Below the pieces are notes generated by a model. That model searched no databases, had not been told where the DNA came from, and saw only the letters and a program-made list of their open reading frames with translations. A DNA stretch of 64,000 bases from Erysipelotrichaceae bacterium OPF54 (GTDB lineage: Bacteria; Bacillota_I; Bacilli_A; Erysipelotrichales; Erysipelotrichaceae). Positions 1-8,646 of this stretch are shown here, piece by piece. The position numbers and the translations under genes were made by a program. Positions within the stretch are counted from its first letter, which is position 1. Each line of letters begins with the position of its first letter. The stretch is taken from positions 1,155,659 to 1,219,658 of the forward strand of contig BQKD01000001.1 of NCBI GenBank assembly GCA_022834735.1, read 5' to 3'.

Positions 1-1
1 A

Positions 2-64
2 AACGGAAAGCACGCGGTGGAGGCGAAAACACCGTTCAAGATGGCGCTTCTGCTCATAAAATAG
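2..64 (+). CDS. C-terminal end of an unidentified protein (partial)
   Basis: An open frame enters from the left edge and ends at TAG 62-64, giving about 20 residues that finish with a hydrophobic run and a lysine. The stop is followed within 15 bases by a terminator-like hairpin, which supports a real gene end. Too little is present to name the protein; a continuation in another frame cannot be excluded. Confidence 0.45.
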   Translation, partial: NGKHAVEAKTPFKMALLLIK

Positions 65-76
65 AGATATTCAGGG

Positions 77-106
77 ACTGGCAGATATTTCTGCCGGTTT
101 TTTTAT
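77..106 (+). terminator. Rho-independent terminator
   Basis: Stem CTGGCAG (78-84) pairs with CTGCCGG (91-97), with one G-T pair and a six-base loop, followed by eight T. It closes the gene that enters from the left edge. Confidence 0.65.
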
Positions 107-121
107 TTCCGGATCCATTTC

Positions 122-215
122 ATTCCTGAAATCCGTGCAATGCACAAAAAAATGGAATAAAATAGCTTATTATTCCTGAAATCCGTGCAACGCACAAAAA
201 ATTGGAATAAAATAG
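122..215 (+). repeat. Tandem palindromic repeat upstream of the DUF4143 ATPase
   Basis: Two 44-base copies (122-165 and 172-215, 50-base period) differ at few positions. Each has nested dyad symmetry: ATTCC, eight bases, GTGC, three bases, GCAC, eight bases, GGAAT. The second copy ends 20 bases before the ATPase start codon. A tandem operator or an RNA hairpin pair are both possible; the sequence does not decide. Confidence 0.6.
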
Positions 216-235
216 AATAGAAAGGAAATACTATA

Positions 236-1489
236 ATGGAAATTGCAAGAGATCGATATCTTCAACAACTCATAATAAGAAAAGAGAATGGGATGATCAA
301 AGTGATCACGGGGATACGCAGATGCGGAAAATCCTATTTACTGTTTACTATTTTTAAACGGTATCTTTTGGAACAAGGAATAAAGCCGGATCAGATCATT
401 GAAATAGCTTTGGATGGAATTGATAATGAATTTTTGCGTGATCCGAGAGAATGTTATAAATATGTTTCGCAGCTCGTATCTGAAGACCAGAAATACTACC
501 TTCTATTGGACGAAGTTCAGTTTATGCCTAGATTTGAAGAAGTTTTGAATAGCTTTCTGCGCATCGATAATCTGGATGTATATGTAACGGGAAGCAATTC
601 AAAGTTTCTTTCCAGCGATATTGTTACAGAATTTCGCGGAAGAGGAGATGAAGTGAGAGTGTATCCTCTTTCTTTTTCAGAATTTTTTAGTGTGTATGCT
701 GGAGAATATGATGAAGCGTGGAATGAATATATGAGTTATGGCGGGCTTCCTCAGGTAGCGCTTTTTAAAAGCGAGAGACAGAAAACAGAGTATTTAAAAA
801 ATATGTTCAAAAATGTTTATTTGAAGGATGTGATCGAAAGAAATAGTATTGCAAGCATTGAAGAAATAGAAATTCTTGTGGATGTTCTTGCTTCTGCAAT
901 CGGCGCTCCAACCAATCCTTCGAAAATAGAAAAGACATTTAAAAGTGAACGCCAAATTAATTATTCCAATAAGACGATCGCAAAGCATATCAGTTATCTG
1001 ATGGAAGCCTTTTTGATCATGAGAGCCGATCGCTATGATATCAAAGGACGAAAATATATTGGGGCTAATTCAAAATACTATTTTTCAGATATCGGCTTAA
1101 GAAATGCCAGGCTGAACTTCAGACAGCAAGAACCAACGCATATTATGGAAAATGTTGTTTATAATGAATTGCTTTGTCGAGGATACAACGTCGATGTAGG
1201 TCTTGTCGACCTGTATGATAAAAATAAAGAGGGAAAACGGGTCCATAAACAGCTGGAAGTGGATTTTGTGGTAAATAGGGGTAGTCAGCGTTCTTATATT
1301 CAGGTTGCTTATGATATGGCTTCGGAAGAAAAACAAAAACAGGAATTGCATTCCTTGCGCAATATTCCAGATTCATTCAAAAAGATCGTCATTGTAAATG
1401 GTACACAAAAGCCATGGACCAATGATGAGGGATTTATAGTGATGGGATTGAAGTATTTTCTGCTGAATGAAGATAGTCTGGATTATTAA
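236..1489 (+). CDS. ATP-binding protein, AAA_14/DUF4143 family
   Basis: A 417-residue protein of the common bacterial AAA_14-DUF4143 family. The N-terminal P-loop domain shows Walker A GIRRCGKS (about residues 26-33) and Walker B YLLLDEVQ (about 88-95), with a TGSNS sensor-like motif near 119. The C-terminal DUF4143 half (about 210-400) contains ENVVYNEL and a LEVDFV segment resembling a PD-(D/E)XK nuclease-like fold. The length is typical. These genes are often single, accessory and strain-variable; the cellular role is not established. The start ATG follows GAAAGGAAATACTATA, and a tandem palindrome lies just upstream. The gene ends in a terminator facing the convergent Crp/Fnr gene. Confidence 0.85.
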   Translation: MEIARDRYLQQLIIRKENGMIKVITGIRRCGKSYLLFTIFKRYLLEQGIKPDQIIEIALDGIDNEFLRDPRECYKYVSQLVSEDQKYYLLLDEVQFMPRFEEVLNSFLRIDNLDVYVTGSNSKFLSSDIVTEFRGRGDEVRVYPLSFSEFFSVYAGEYDEAWNEYMSYGGLPQVALFKSERQKTEYLKNMFKNVYLKDVIERNSIASIEEIEILVDVLASAIGAPTNPSKIEKTFKSERQINYSNKTIAKHISYLMEAFLIMRADRYDIKGRKYIGANSKYYFSDIGLRNARLNFRQQEPTHIMENVVYNELLCRGYNVDVGLVDLYDKNKEGKRVHKQLEVDFVVNRGSQRSYIQVAYDMASEEKQKQELHSLRNIPDSFKKIVIVNGTQKPWTNDEGFIVMGLKYFLLNEDSLDY

Positions 1490-1510
1490 GCGAATTAAGA
1501 GAAATAAAAA

Positions 1511-1540
1511 ATGGCAGGCTGCGGATGGTCTGCCGTTTTG
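1511..1540 (+). terminator. Terminator between convergent genes
   Basis: GGCAG (1513-1517) pairs with CTGCC (1530-1534), followed by GTTTTG. It is short but correctly placed after the ATPase stop and before the convergent gene's end. Confidence 0.45.
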
Positions 1541-1543
1541 CGT

Positions 1544-2248
1544 CTAGCTCTCCTGAAATTCCTCCTTCGAAACGATCAGGTGGAAATGATTTTTCTGATA
1601 GTCGATGATCCCGTCCTTTTTCAGCCGGGAAAGCTCGCTTGAGAGCGCGCTGCGGTCAGCATTCAGGTAATCGGCGAGCTGCTGCCTGTCAAACGGGATA
1701 TCGAAATAAGAGCGGTGCTGGCGAAGGGATTCGGCCTGCAGATAGGCCAGGATCTTGTCGCGTAGGCTTGGCTGGGTAACGACAGTCAGCTTTTCGTTCA
1801 GGATCCGGTTTCGTTTCGCGAGCAGAAGGACAAGATTGCGGATGAGGCGGGCATGGAACGAGCAGGCCGACTGGCACATCGACAGGATCTTGTCCGGATC
1901 CATGAGCAGGACGGCTGTTCGCTCGTCGGCCTGTATGCCGACCATGCCTGTGCTCTGATCTGCTGCATAGCTTTCGCCGAACACATCGCTTTCAAGCAGG
2001 GGACTGATAATATGGCGGTTTCCCCAGAAGTCGAAGCGGACGATCTTGGCACTGCCGTGAAGGATCAGGCCGATATGGGTCATTTTCTGCCCGCTGTCAA
2101 AGATCCATTCGCCCTTCTCATATGTTTTCTTCCGGACCTTGAGACAGGACAGCAGGTGAGGAAGATCTTCTTTCCGGATCCCGGCAAACAGGATCGATCG
2201 CAGCAGGATGTCCATCTCTTCGGGTGTCAGAATATTTTTTTCATTCAT
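1544..2248 (-). CDS. Crp/Fnr family transcriptional regulator
   Basis: A 234-residue regulator. Residues about 25-120 form the cyclic-nucleotide-binding-like beta-roll (GEWIFDSGQ, SDVFGES), and about 165-220 form the winged helix, where the recognition helix lies in QLADYLNADRSALSSELSRL. The sensor lacks an Fnr-type cysteine cluster, so oxygen sensing through Fe-S is unlikely. The effector is not evident. The frame stays open far upstream, but homology begins at the ATG at 2248, which I chose as the start; its ribosome site is weak. Members of this group regulate stress or catabolic genes in Firmicutes. It lies downstream of ispG but is separated from it by a terminator. Confidence 0.85.
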   Translation of the reverse strand: MNEKNILTPEEMDILLRSILFAGIRKEDLPHLLSCLKVRKKTYEKGEWIFDSGQKMTHIGLILHGSAKIVRFDFWGNRHIISPLLESDVFGESYAADQSTGMVGIQADERTAVLLMDPDKILSMCQSACSFHARLIRNLVLLLAKRNRILNEKLTVVTQPSLRDKILAYLQAESLRQHRSYFDIPFDRQQLADYLNADRSALSSELSRLKKDGIIDYQKNHFHLIVSKEEFQES

Positions 2249-2295
2249 AGATCCAGTGTATGGAAAAAGAAAAATATTTGAAAGAAAGATGCATG

Positions 2296-2323
2296 AAAAA
2301 ACAGGAAACCGGATGGTTTCCTG
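2296..2323 (-). terminator. Terminator of ispG
   Basis: A perfect nine-base stem, CAGGAAACC (2302-2310) with GGTTTCCTG (2315-2323) and a four-base loop, is followed on the minus strand by six T. Confidence 0.85.
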
Positions 2324-2334
2324 TCGGCTTTGCG

Positions 2335-3384
2335 TCAAAAATTGTCGATCTCTTCCTTGAGGACCTCGATCATCTGTTCCTGCGGGATCTTTTTTATGAT
2401 CTGTCCCTTTTTGATCAGCAGGCCTTCCTCTTTTCCGCCGGCGATCGCGATATCGGCATGCCTGGCTTCGCCAGGACCGTTGACCGCGCATCCCATGATC
2501 GCGACAGTCATTTCCTTGTTTACGGTCTGCAGGTAGTTTTCGACCCAGTTCACGACCGGTTCCATGTCCCACTGCGTCCTTCCGCATGTCGGGCATGCGA
2601 CAAGATTGGGCACATCGTGCAGCAGGCGGCAGTCCTTGAGCAGCTCCTTGACGATCACGATCTCGCGTACGGGCGAACCGTTCACGCTGATACGGATCGT
2701 ATTGCCGATCCCTTCGAGCAGCAGTTTTCCGAGCGCAAGCGACGATTTGATGGCGCTTGTCATCATGGTCCCGGCTTCGGTGACGCCAAGGTGGAGCGGA
2801 TAGTCGAAAGTTTTCGCCGCCAGCTCATACGCTTCGATACAAAGCATCGGATCGCTTGATTTGAAGGAAAGCACGGTATCGTAAAAATCGAGCGATTCCA
2901 GGATAGCGACGTGCCGTTTTGCGCTTTCGATCATTCCTTCGGCAGTCGGCCGGCCGTATTTTTCATGGATATCTTTTTCGAGCGAGCCCGAATTGATCCC
3001 GATCCGGATCGGGATCCCTTTTTCCTTGCATGCCCTGACGACTTTCTCCACGTTTTCTTTCGAACCGATGTTGCCTGGGTTCAGCCGGATCTTGGCTGCT
3101 CCGTTTTCGATCGCCGCCAGCGCGAGCTTATAGTCAAAATGAATATCGGCAACCAGCGGGATATGGATATTGTCTGTGATCGTTTTGATCGCGGCAGCGT
3201 CCTCCATATCCATGCACGATACGCGGATGAGCTGGCAGCCCGCTTTTTCCAGCTCGAGGATCTGATCGATCACGGCATGCGCCTCTTTCGTCGGAATATT
3301 GCACATGGACTGGATGATCACTTCGTTATTGCCTCCCATGACGAGATTTCCTATTTTTACACTTCTTGTTTCCGTTCGTTTCAT
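2335..3384 (-). CDS. ispG: 4-hydroxy-3-methylbut-2-en-1-yl diphosphate synthase (IspG/GcpE)
   Basis: A 349-residue enzyme of the non-mevalonate isoprenoid pathway. It converts 2-C-methyl-D-erythritol 2,4-cyclodiphosphate to HMBPP using a [4Fe-4S] cluster. The N-terminal TIM barrel begins with RSVKIGN and IIQSMCN. The C-terminal reductase-like domain carries the cluster ligands in ACPTCGR and in MGCAVNGPGEA. The ATG at 3384 is preferred because GTGAGGT sits six bases upstream and homology starts there. The gene is transcribed alone, with an extended -10 at 3404-3409 upstream and a strong terminator downstream. Confidence 0.96.
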   Translation of the reverse strand: MKRTETRSVKIGNLVMGGNNEVIIQSMCNIPTKEAHAVIDQILELEKAGCQLIRVSCMDMEDAAAIKTITDNIHIPLVADIHFDYKLALAAIENGAAKIRLNPGNIGSKENVEKVVRACKEKGIPIRIGINSGSLEKDIHEKYGRPTAEGMIESAKRHVAILESLDFYDTVLSFKSSDPMLCIEAYELAAKTFDYPLHLGVTEAGTMMTSAIKSSLALGKLLLEGIGNTIRISVNGSPVREIVIVKELLKDCRLLHDVPNLVACPTCGRTQWDMEPVVNWVENYLQTVNKEMTVAIMGCAVNGPGEARHADIAIAGGKEEGLLIKKGQIIKKIPQEQMIEVLKEEIDNF

Positions 3385-3403
3385 AATAACCTCACTTTTT
3401 TTC

Positions 3404-3412
3404 AGTATATCA
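3404..3412 (-). promoter_or_regulatory. Extended -10 of the ispG promoter
   Basis: On the minus strand TGATATACT reads as a TGN extended -10 with TATACT, about 20 bases before the ispG start. The -35 is weak. Confidence 0.45.
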
Positions 3413-3440
3413 CATCTGCCTAGGCTTCCGTATTCGACGC

Positions 3441-3469
3441 TTGGAATTTGCAACATGACCACGTATAAT
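3441..3469 (+). promoter_or_regulatory. Sigma-A promoter of the PBP gene
   Basis: TTGGAA (3441-3446) and TATAAT (3464-3469) are separated by exactly 17 bases, 70 bases upstream of the PBP start. Confidence 0.7.
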
Positions 3470-3538
3470 GAATGAGTACCGCTATATTACAAATACTATG
3501 TGCAACAAATCGTATGAAAAGAATACAGGAGGGATAGA

Positions 3539-5629
3539 TTGCCCCAGCATAAAATGAAAAAAGTTAAAAAACGAAATTCCGTACGATCGCGGGAAGCCGT
3601 GAATGTCGAACGGTCCGTGTCGAAGCGGATCATCGTCTTTGCGTCCCTGATCGGCGCCGTGTTCCTGGTGATCTTTGTACGGCTCATTTATCTTCAGGTT
3701 TTTTCGTATAACGAATACGTCGAAAAGAAGGATGATTATACGTCCATCCTTCAGTATACGAGCGCGCCGCGCGGCCAGATCTTTGACTGCGAAGGCCGGG
3801 TGCTTGCCAAAACGGTCGTATCGCACAATATCGTATTCACGTCTCCCAACAATATGACGCGTCAGGATTATCTGATCTATGCAAGACGCCTGGCGACCGT
3901 CTTTGATGTGAGCCTGGACGATTTTTCGCTTCAGGCAAAAAAGGAAGCGTATATCGCATGGAAGAATATGCTCGATCCGGATGATCCGGAATATGCCGGC
4001 AACAATTTTCTCAATGAAAAGGAGCAGGCTGCCTATGTCAGCGGCGTATGGGGAACGAATGCGGAAACCAAAAAGTATTCGATCCTGATGTCGCGCATTA
4101 CCGAAGACGATCTCAAGGAAATGTCCGACGAGGAAATGAGGACCTACGTGATCTATTCGCGAATGATCGCCAATTTATCGACCGGACAGGAAAGCGTGAT
4201 CCTTGAAGACGCGCCCGATGACGATGTGGCTTATCTTGTCGAGCATAAGACCGAATTTCCTGGCTTCGATGTGGATTTCGGCGGCTGGAAGCGCGAATAT
4301 CCGTATGGAGAAACGTTGTCGGATGTGATCGGACGCGTGTCGACCAGCACGGACGGTCTGCCGGCAGAATCCAAGGACTACTACTTGTCGAAAGGGTATC
4401 AGCTCAATTCGCCGGTCGGCATTTCGGGACTGGAATACGAGTACAATGATATCCTGGCCGGGACGGAGGAGATTTCCAAGATCACGTATGATTCGAACGG
4501 GCTGGCTGTCAAGGAAACGGTGCAGAACGCCCGCAAAGGAAACGATATCGTGATCTCGGTCAATATCGATCTGCAGCAGACGATGGATGACACGGTCAAA
4601 AATGTTTTGTCTGCCAATGCCGGCACGAGAAACCGGGAGAACTTCAAATCGCTGTTCATGTGCATGATGGATCCGAACAACGGGGATGTGCTCGCGCTTT
4701 CCGGATACGAGATCGATCTCGAGACCCGGAAGATGACATACTTTGCTTCCGGCAATTATGTGTCCCTGGTCAACCCGGGATCGTGCATCAAGGGAGCGAC
4801 CGTCTATATGGGCCTGAGCGAAGGGGTCGTGAAACCGGGTGAGACCATCATGGACGAGGTCATGGATATCAATGGCGAGGAATTCGCTTCCTTTGAAAAT
4901 CATGGACCGGTCGATGATGTCAGAGCGCTCGAAGTATCGTCCAACGTCTATATGTTCCATGTGGCCATACGGCTGGGAGGCGACGTCTATCAGAAAGGAC
5001 AGCCTTTGAACATTGCCGACGTGCAGGGAACGCACAAAAAAATGGAACAGTACTATTCCATGTTCGGCCTTGGCAACAAGACCAACCTCGACATTCCAGG
5101 TGAAGTGTCCGGCTACATGGGAAATGTTATGCTTCCAGGTCAGTTACTCAACTATTCGATCGGACAGCTCGATATGTATACGCCGATGCAGCTGCTTCAG
5201 TATGTTTCGGTCATCGCGACCGACGGAAGGATGTATCAGCCGCATTTTCTCGAATATGCGAAGGAGGTTGGCGGGGACGAGATCTTCGATGTATATGGAA
5301 AACATCTCGAATCGACGCTTCCGGAGCAGAACGAAGCGTATCTGCAGCGGGTACGGGAAGGATTCAGGGCGTGTGTCACGTCAGGCAACTGCGGCGACGC
5401 ACTGAAAGATATGGAAGTGCCGATGGCAGCCAAGACCGGTACGGCCGAGGTCGAAACGGTATGGACCACGGCCAATCTGTTAGGCTTCGGACCATACGAT
5501 GATCCGACGGTCGCGTTCGCGTGCTCGTCGCCGACATCCTCGGTCAACAGCGAAAGTGTCGGAGAAAACATATGCGGCGCCCAGGTCGTCGGACCGGTGC
5601 TCAACAAATACTTTGAATTGTATCCGTAA
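3539..5629 (+). CDS. Class B penicillin-binding protein (transpeptidase)
   Basis: A 696-residue PBP2/FtsI-type transpeptidase that cross-links peptidoglycan at the outer face of the membrane. One membrane anchor spans about residues 29-50, followed by the dimerisation-domain motif APRGQIFD. The transpeptidase domain carries SCIK (about 414-417, nucleophile serine), SSN (about 466) and KTGT (about 631). No PASTA domains are present. The start is TTG at 3539, chosen because CAGGAGGG lies six bases upstream and no better ATG fits. It is transcribed alone from a clear promoter. Whether it serves division or elongation cannot be told from this region. Confidence 0.92.
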   Translation: MPQHKMKKVKKRNSVRSREAVNVERSVSKRIIVFASLIGAVFLVIFVRLIYLQVFSYNEYVEKKDDYTSILQYTSAPRGQIFDCEGRVLAKTVVSHNIVFTSPNNMTRQDYLIYARRLATVFDVSLDDFSLQAKKEAYIAWKNMLDPDDPEYAGNNFLNEKEQAAYVSGVWGTNAETKKYSILMSRITEDDLKEMSDEEMRTYVIYSRMIANLSTGQESVILEDAPDDDVAYLVEHKTEFPGFDVDFGGWKREYPYGETLSDVIGRVSTSTDGLPAESKDYYLSKGYQLNSPVGISGLEYEYNDILAGTEEISKITYDSNGLAVKETVQNARKGNDIVISVNIDLQQTMDDTVKNVLSANAGTRNRENFKSLFMCMMDPNNGDVLALSGYEIDLETRKMTYFASGNYVSLVNPGSCIKGATVYMGLSEGVVKPGETIMDEVMDINGEEFASFENHGPVDDVRALEVSSNVYMFHVAIRLGGDVYQKGQPLNIADVQGTHKKMEQYYSMFGLGNKTNLDIPGEVSGYMGNVMLPGQLLNYSIGQLDMYTPMQLLQYVSVIATDGRMYQPHFLEYAKEVGGDEIFDVYGKHLESTLPEQNEAYLQRVREGFRACVTSGNCGDALKDMEVPMAAKTGTAEVETVWTTANLLGFGPYDDPTVAFACSSPTSSVNSESVGENICGAQVVGPVLNKYFELYP

Positions 5630-5687
5630 ACTGAAAACTTAAATTCCAATCCAGAAAGCGTAAAAATCGACTTGGAATTATCTCGTG

Positions 5688-5728
5688 CAAAAACCTGGGA
5701 AATACTGTTTTTCTCAGGTTTTTCTGTA
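5688..5728 (+). terminator. Terminator of the PBP gene
   Basis: AAAAACCTGGGAAA pairs with the segment ending CAGGTTTTT with a single wobble pair, then TCT. The stem is long and symmetrical, so it may act in both directions. Confidence 0.8.
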
Positions 5729-5887
5729 TGAGTAATTTCTAAAATGATAAAATTTAAGCGGCTTGGATGGTAAAAAAAGGCGCATGAAAGCTACGGTCAG
5801 ATTGTGATTTTTTTAAAATGTATCACTTAATTCCGATCGCTCGTGGTGTTTGACAGTTAGCAAATCCCTTCTGCTCCCCGGAATAAA

Positions 5888-6322
5888 TCAATCTTTGCGG
5901 ATCAGATCCGGACGCAGATTCAGATCATCGAATGCGATCCTGCAGATATGAAGCTTTGTCGGAAGTTCGTCGTTCCTGAGAAAAAATTGAAAGGCGTCAT
6001 ATGGAGTGCGTCCTGACAGCGACTTTCTCGGATAGGAATTGAGATGCGAGCAGATCGTATCCAGATCCTCCTGTCCTCTCAGTCCCAGTTCTGCCAGATC
6101 CGCCTTTTTAGGGCAGATGTATCGAAGCATGGTATGGTTCTCTTCGATCCTTCCTTTTTGTCCTGACTGCATCGGATCGCAGTAGAAGATGCGGCATCCA
6201 AGCTTTTCTATTTCGTCAGTCCTGGTGAATTCCGAACCTCTGTCGGTGAGGATCACCTGAAAATATTTTTTGAATTCCTCTTCTGAGAGCAGATCATGGA
6301 TGCGGATGATTCCTTCCAGCAT
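5888..6322 (-). pseudogene. IS30 family transposase, C-terminal fragment
   Basis: The minus frame encodes about 144 residues of an IS30-type integrase core: TDRGSEFT holds the second catalytic Asp, and GQKGRIEENHTMLR holds the catalytic Glu. The N-terminal half (HTH and first Asp) is missing, because the frame runs into an IS256-type transposase fragment at about 6316-6322. It is a relic, not a working transposase. Confidence 0.85.
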
Positions 6323-6772
6323 CTGATCCGAAATTCGCTAAAATACGTGCCAAGCAAAGACTACAAGAAATTCACAGCCGACCTGAAGAAGGTGTATGGG
6401 GCACTCAACTTGAATGCCGCTCGAGCAGCCTTTGAAGACCTGGAAGAAAAATGGTCGATGTATCCGGGAGCAGTCCGGGTATGGAAGAATAACTTCGGTC
6501 ATGTAGAGCAATTATTCAATTACGGAAGCGCAGTACGCAAAATAATGTATACGACAAATGCGGTAGAATCGGTCAATTCGAGCTATCGAAAAGTAACAAA
6601 GAAAGGATCGTTCCCTAATGAAGACGCAATTTATAAAAGCTTGTATCTGCGTGCAAAGGAACTGGAAGAGAAATGGAAGAATTCGAAAATACCGAACTGG
6701 TCGAAAGTACTTAATCAGCTTTTGGTTGATGACAAATTGGCGATACGAATCGAAAAATATCTAAAGCAGTAA
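6316..6772 (+). pseudogene. IS256 family (mutator) transposase, C-terminal fragment
   Basis: About 150 residues match the end of an IS256-type transposase: HLIRNSLKYV, then TTNAVESVNSSYRKVTKKG, a hallmark of the family. The N-terminal two thirds, including the first catalytic residues, are absent. The left break coincides with the IS30 fragment. The 3' non-coding part and terminal repeat of the element follow. Confidence 0.87.
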
Positions 6773-7036
6773 TGAAATGAGGTAGATCCTTTTATCCGCT
6801 CTTACCCTTGACAACGGGTCCCACACCCCGGGACCCCAAAAGAAAAGCCTTCTGCTGAAAACCAAGCTGAAGCTGGCAGCAGAAAGGCTTTGAGCATATC
6901 CCAGGGTGTACCCATTGTAAAGGGCCGCTCCTAAAAGGATCGCCAAATATAGAAATTTGTAAATAAAGCTAAAATAACTTACACAGTTTTCTTGACAAAC
7001 CCTAAATGAAACTAAAATTACTTACACAGCAAACCC
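6773..7036 (+). mobile_element. IS256-type 3' non-coding region with two terminal repeats
   Basis: No gene is seen here. A strong hairpin at 6844-6891 (AAAGCCTTCTGCTG against CAGCAGAAAGGCTTT, one bulge) is terminator-like. At 6969-7002 lies an IS256-type end, the reverse complement of GGGTTTGTCAAGAAAACTGT and onward. A second related end at 7012-7036 has the same orientation but a shorter internal segment. The first recurs almost unchanged, inverted, at 49671-49704. Confidence 0.65.
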
Positions 7037-7065
7037 GTTTTCAGTTTACATTTGAATTGTATCCG
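7037..7065. repeat. Rearranged copy of the PBP gene 3' end next to the tnpB element
   Basis: Bases 7051-7065 repeat the 15 bases at 5612-5626 (the PBP's last five codons) exactly. Bases 7037-7048 are the exact reverse complement of the next 12 bases, 5627-5638. The segment lies between an IS256-type end and the right end of the IS605-type element. Confidence 0.75.
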
Positions 7066-7260
7066 CAGTGACATCCTCCTCCACCTGAAGAGTTGGGGGC
7101 TTCCTTCCGCTTCAAAAGCGGACAGTCGGTTCTCGTTCGAGCAGTCTATTGACCACAGCATAAGCGAGCTATCCCCGTGTGCCCCACGGTTCCTGGTTTT
7201 TATTCAAAGCGATATGGAAATGATCCGCATGCCTTCTCTTCTTATATTGATCGCGGCATT
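7066..7260 (-). ncRNA. Candidate omega-RNA (reRNA) scaffold at the tnpB 3' end
   Basis: TnpB proteins use an RNA from the 3' end of tnpB and the element's right end, with the guide taken from the flank. Here the 138 bases after the tnpB stop form hairpins, for example CCGCTT (7107-7112) with AAGCGG (7116-7121) and a G-rich stem around 7074-7100. The flank that would serve as guide starts at 7065 on the minus strand. This is inferred from position and family knowledge. The tnpB here is broken, so any guide RNA would have to act with another copy. Confidence 0.4.
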
Positions 7261-7829
7261 GAGATCCCGATCGTGATGGCTTTTGCAGTTCGGACAATCC
7301 CATTCCCGCATGCCGAGATCTTTTGTTCCGGTGTTCTTATACCCGCATACTGAGCAGGTCTGGCTCGAAGGAAACCATTTGTCGATCCGGATCAGCTGCT
7401 TTCCCTCTTCTTCCAGTTTGTACTTCAGGAAAGTGGTGAACATGCCCCATCCGTTGTCATGGACCGATTTGCCAAAATGCAGCGACCTTGCCATCGTCTT
7501 CATATCCAGGTCTTCTATGCAGACGCAGTCATACGCATTGACAATCTCTCTTGATCGTTTATGCAGAAAATCCTTTCTTTGATTGGCGATCTTCTCATAC
7601 AGCCTTGCGACCTTGATCCGCTGTTTTTCCCAGTTTCTCGAGCCTTTCTGCATGTGCGACAGCTTTCGCTGTTCCCGTTCCAGATTCTTCTCGGCTTGCC
7701 TGTGATAGCCAGGATAGTCTGCCTCGTTTCCTTCGCTGTCTTTGTACAGTCCGTGCATCGAGAAGTCGAGTCCGAGGAAAGTGTGCGGCTTTCTTTCCGG
7801 TACTTGGTTTTCGTACTCGAACGAAATGC
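7204..7829 (-). pseudogene. tnpB: TnpB, C-terminal part
   Basis: This is the distal part of a tnpB split by a transposon. It holds the RuvC-like nuclease residues: Asp in LGLDFSMHG, Glu in CIEDLDMK and Asp in DRDLNAAIN. The zinc finger is CSVCG...CPNC. It is nearly identical to residues about 180-365 of the intact copy at 43075-44187. The joint with the transposon lies at 7829/7830, with AATGC duplicated at 11151-11155. Confidence 0.9.
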
Positions 7830-7871
7830 TGTAGAGCGTCGTCCTGCTATCCTCGCTTATTTATAAAGACA

Positions 7872-7927
7872 AGCAGAATAAATTCATCATCGATCATTTC
7901 ACGATGAATTTATTCTGCTTTTTTTCG
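7872..7927. terminator. Strong bidirectional hairpin at the transposon left end
   Basis: AGCAGAATAAATTCATC (7872-7888) pairs perfectly with its reverse complement at 7903-7919 and is followed by eight T. It probably stops transcription entering from outside. Confidence 0.85.
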
Positions 7928-7967
7928 TCACATTATTTTCATTTTATGAGATGATTGACATGGAAAG

Positions 7968-8030
7968 GTGTTAGGCGCAAAAAAAGAGAGAGCCCTAATT
8001 GTTTTGCGAACAAACTCTCTCCCGTCCTAA
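7968..8030 (+). promoter_or_regulatory. Structured leader of the zinc-ribbon gene
   Basis: Nested inverted segments (TTAGG with CCTAA, and GAGAGAG with CTCTCTC) can form one long hairpin immediately before the likely ATG at 8042, which has no ribosome site. It may restrain expression of the first transposon gene; this is inference. Confidence 0.4.
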
Positions 8031-8041
8031 CGAACAATTTT

Positions 8042-8581
8042 ATGATAATCAATTTTTCGGCTTTCGACAACCCTTTTTCGCATGATTTATCCTGCCCGTC
8101 CTGCGGGGCGCGCGGCCAGATGCTCGATTACTCATCCTACTCCCGTTTCTGCCTCTCTCCTTCCAATCCGACAAAACGCTTACGGGTTCGTGTCGTTTTT
8201 TGTCCTTCCTGCGGCTCCTATCATACCATACTCCCTTATGATGCCCGTCCGTTTTCTTCGTTTTCCTATCCTTTTATTTTTGAAGTGCTCTTTCAGTACT
8301 GCTGCGGACCTTGTGCCGGCAACAAGTCGAGAACGGCTGCGCTTTTTGATATTTCCAGAACGACCCTGCGCCGATGGATCGACCGCTATTCCTCTCTGCT
8401 TTTCCTCTCCTGTATCATGATCCGCGATCTTGACCGTAGCCCGTATGATCTTCTTGCTCATATCCGTTCTTCTATGCATGCCTTTCTGAAGAGTTTTCTT
8501 CGTTTTCATGAATGCGCCTATTTTTCGCCTCACACTATTTTATCTGCACCCTTTGTCTATGGTCTTTTTTCTCCTTCCTGA
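8042..8581 (+). CDS. Zinc-ribbon/HTH protein, DUF6431-like, transposon copy 1
   Basis: A protein of about 179 residues. The N terminus has two Cys pairs (CPSCGARGQ near residue 17 and CPSCGSYH near 47), giving a zinc ribbon. After LPYDARPFSSFSYPF, a helix-turn-helix-like segment follows (SRTAALFDISRTTLRRWIDR). This resembles DUF6431 proteins found beside transposase/ATPase pairs in Firmicutes, recalled without a search. A role in DNA binding or target choice is plausible. The frame is open upstream to a TTG at 7955; I chose the ATG at 8042 because similarity begins there. The transposase gene follows 65 bases later. Confidence 0.7.
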   Translation: MIINFSAFDNPFSHDLSCPSCGARGQMLDYSSYSRFCLSPSNPTKRLRVRVVFCPSCGSYHTILPYDARPFSSFSYPFIFEVLFQYCCGPCAGNKSRTAALFDISRTTLRRWIDRYSSLLFLSCIMIRDLDRSPYDLLAHIRSSMHAFLKSFLRFHECAYFSPHTILSAPFVYGLFSPS

Positions 8582-8646
8582 ATCATTTGTCCGTCGCTTT
8601 CCTCTTTTTAGCCCGGTACAGTAATCTCAAAGGAGGATTCTGCTTT

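Noticed and set aside
8180..8533. A 117-codon basic frame opposite the zinc-ribbon gene (also at 53082-53435)
   Set aside because: It lacks a ribosome site, and the opposite strand encodes a clear two-Cys-pair zinc ribbon.
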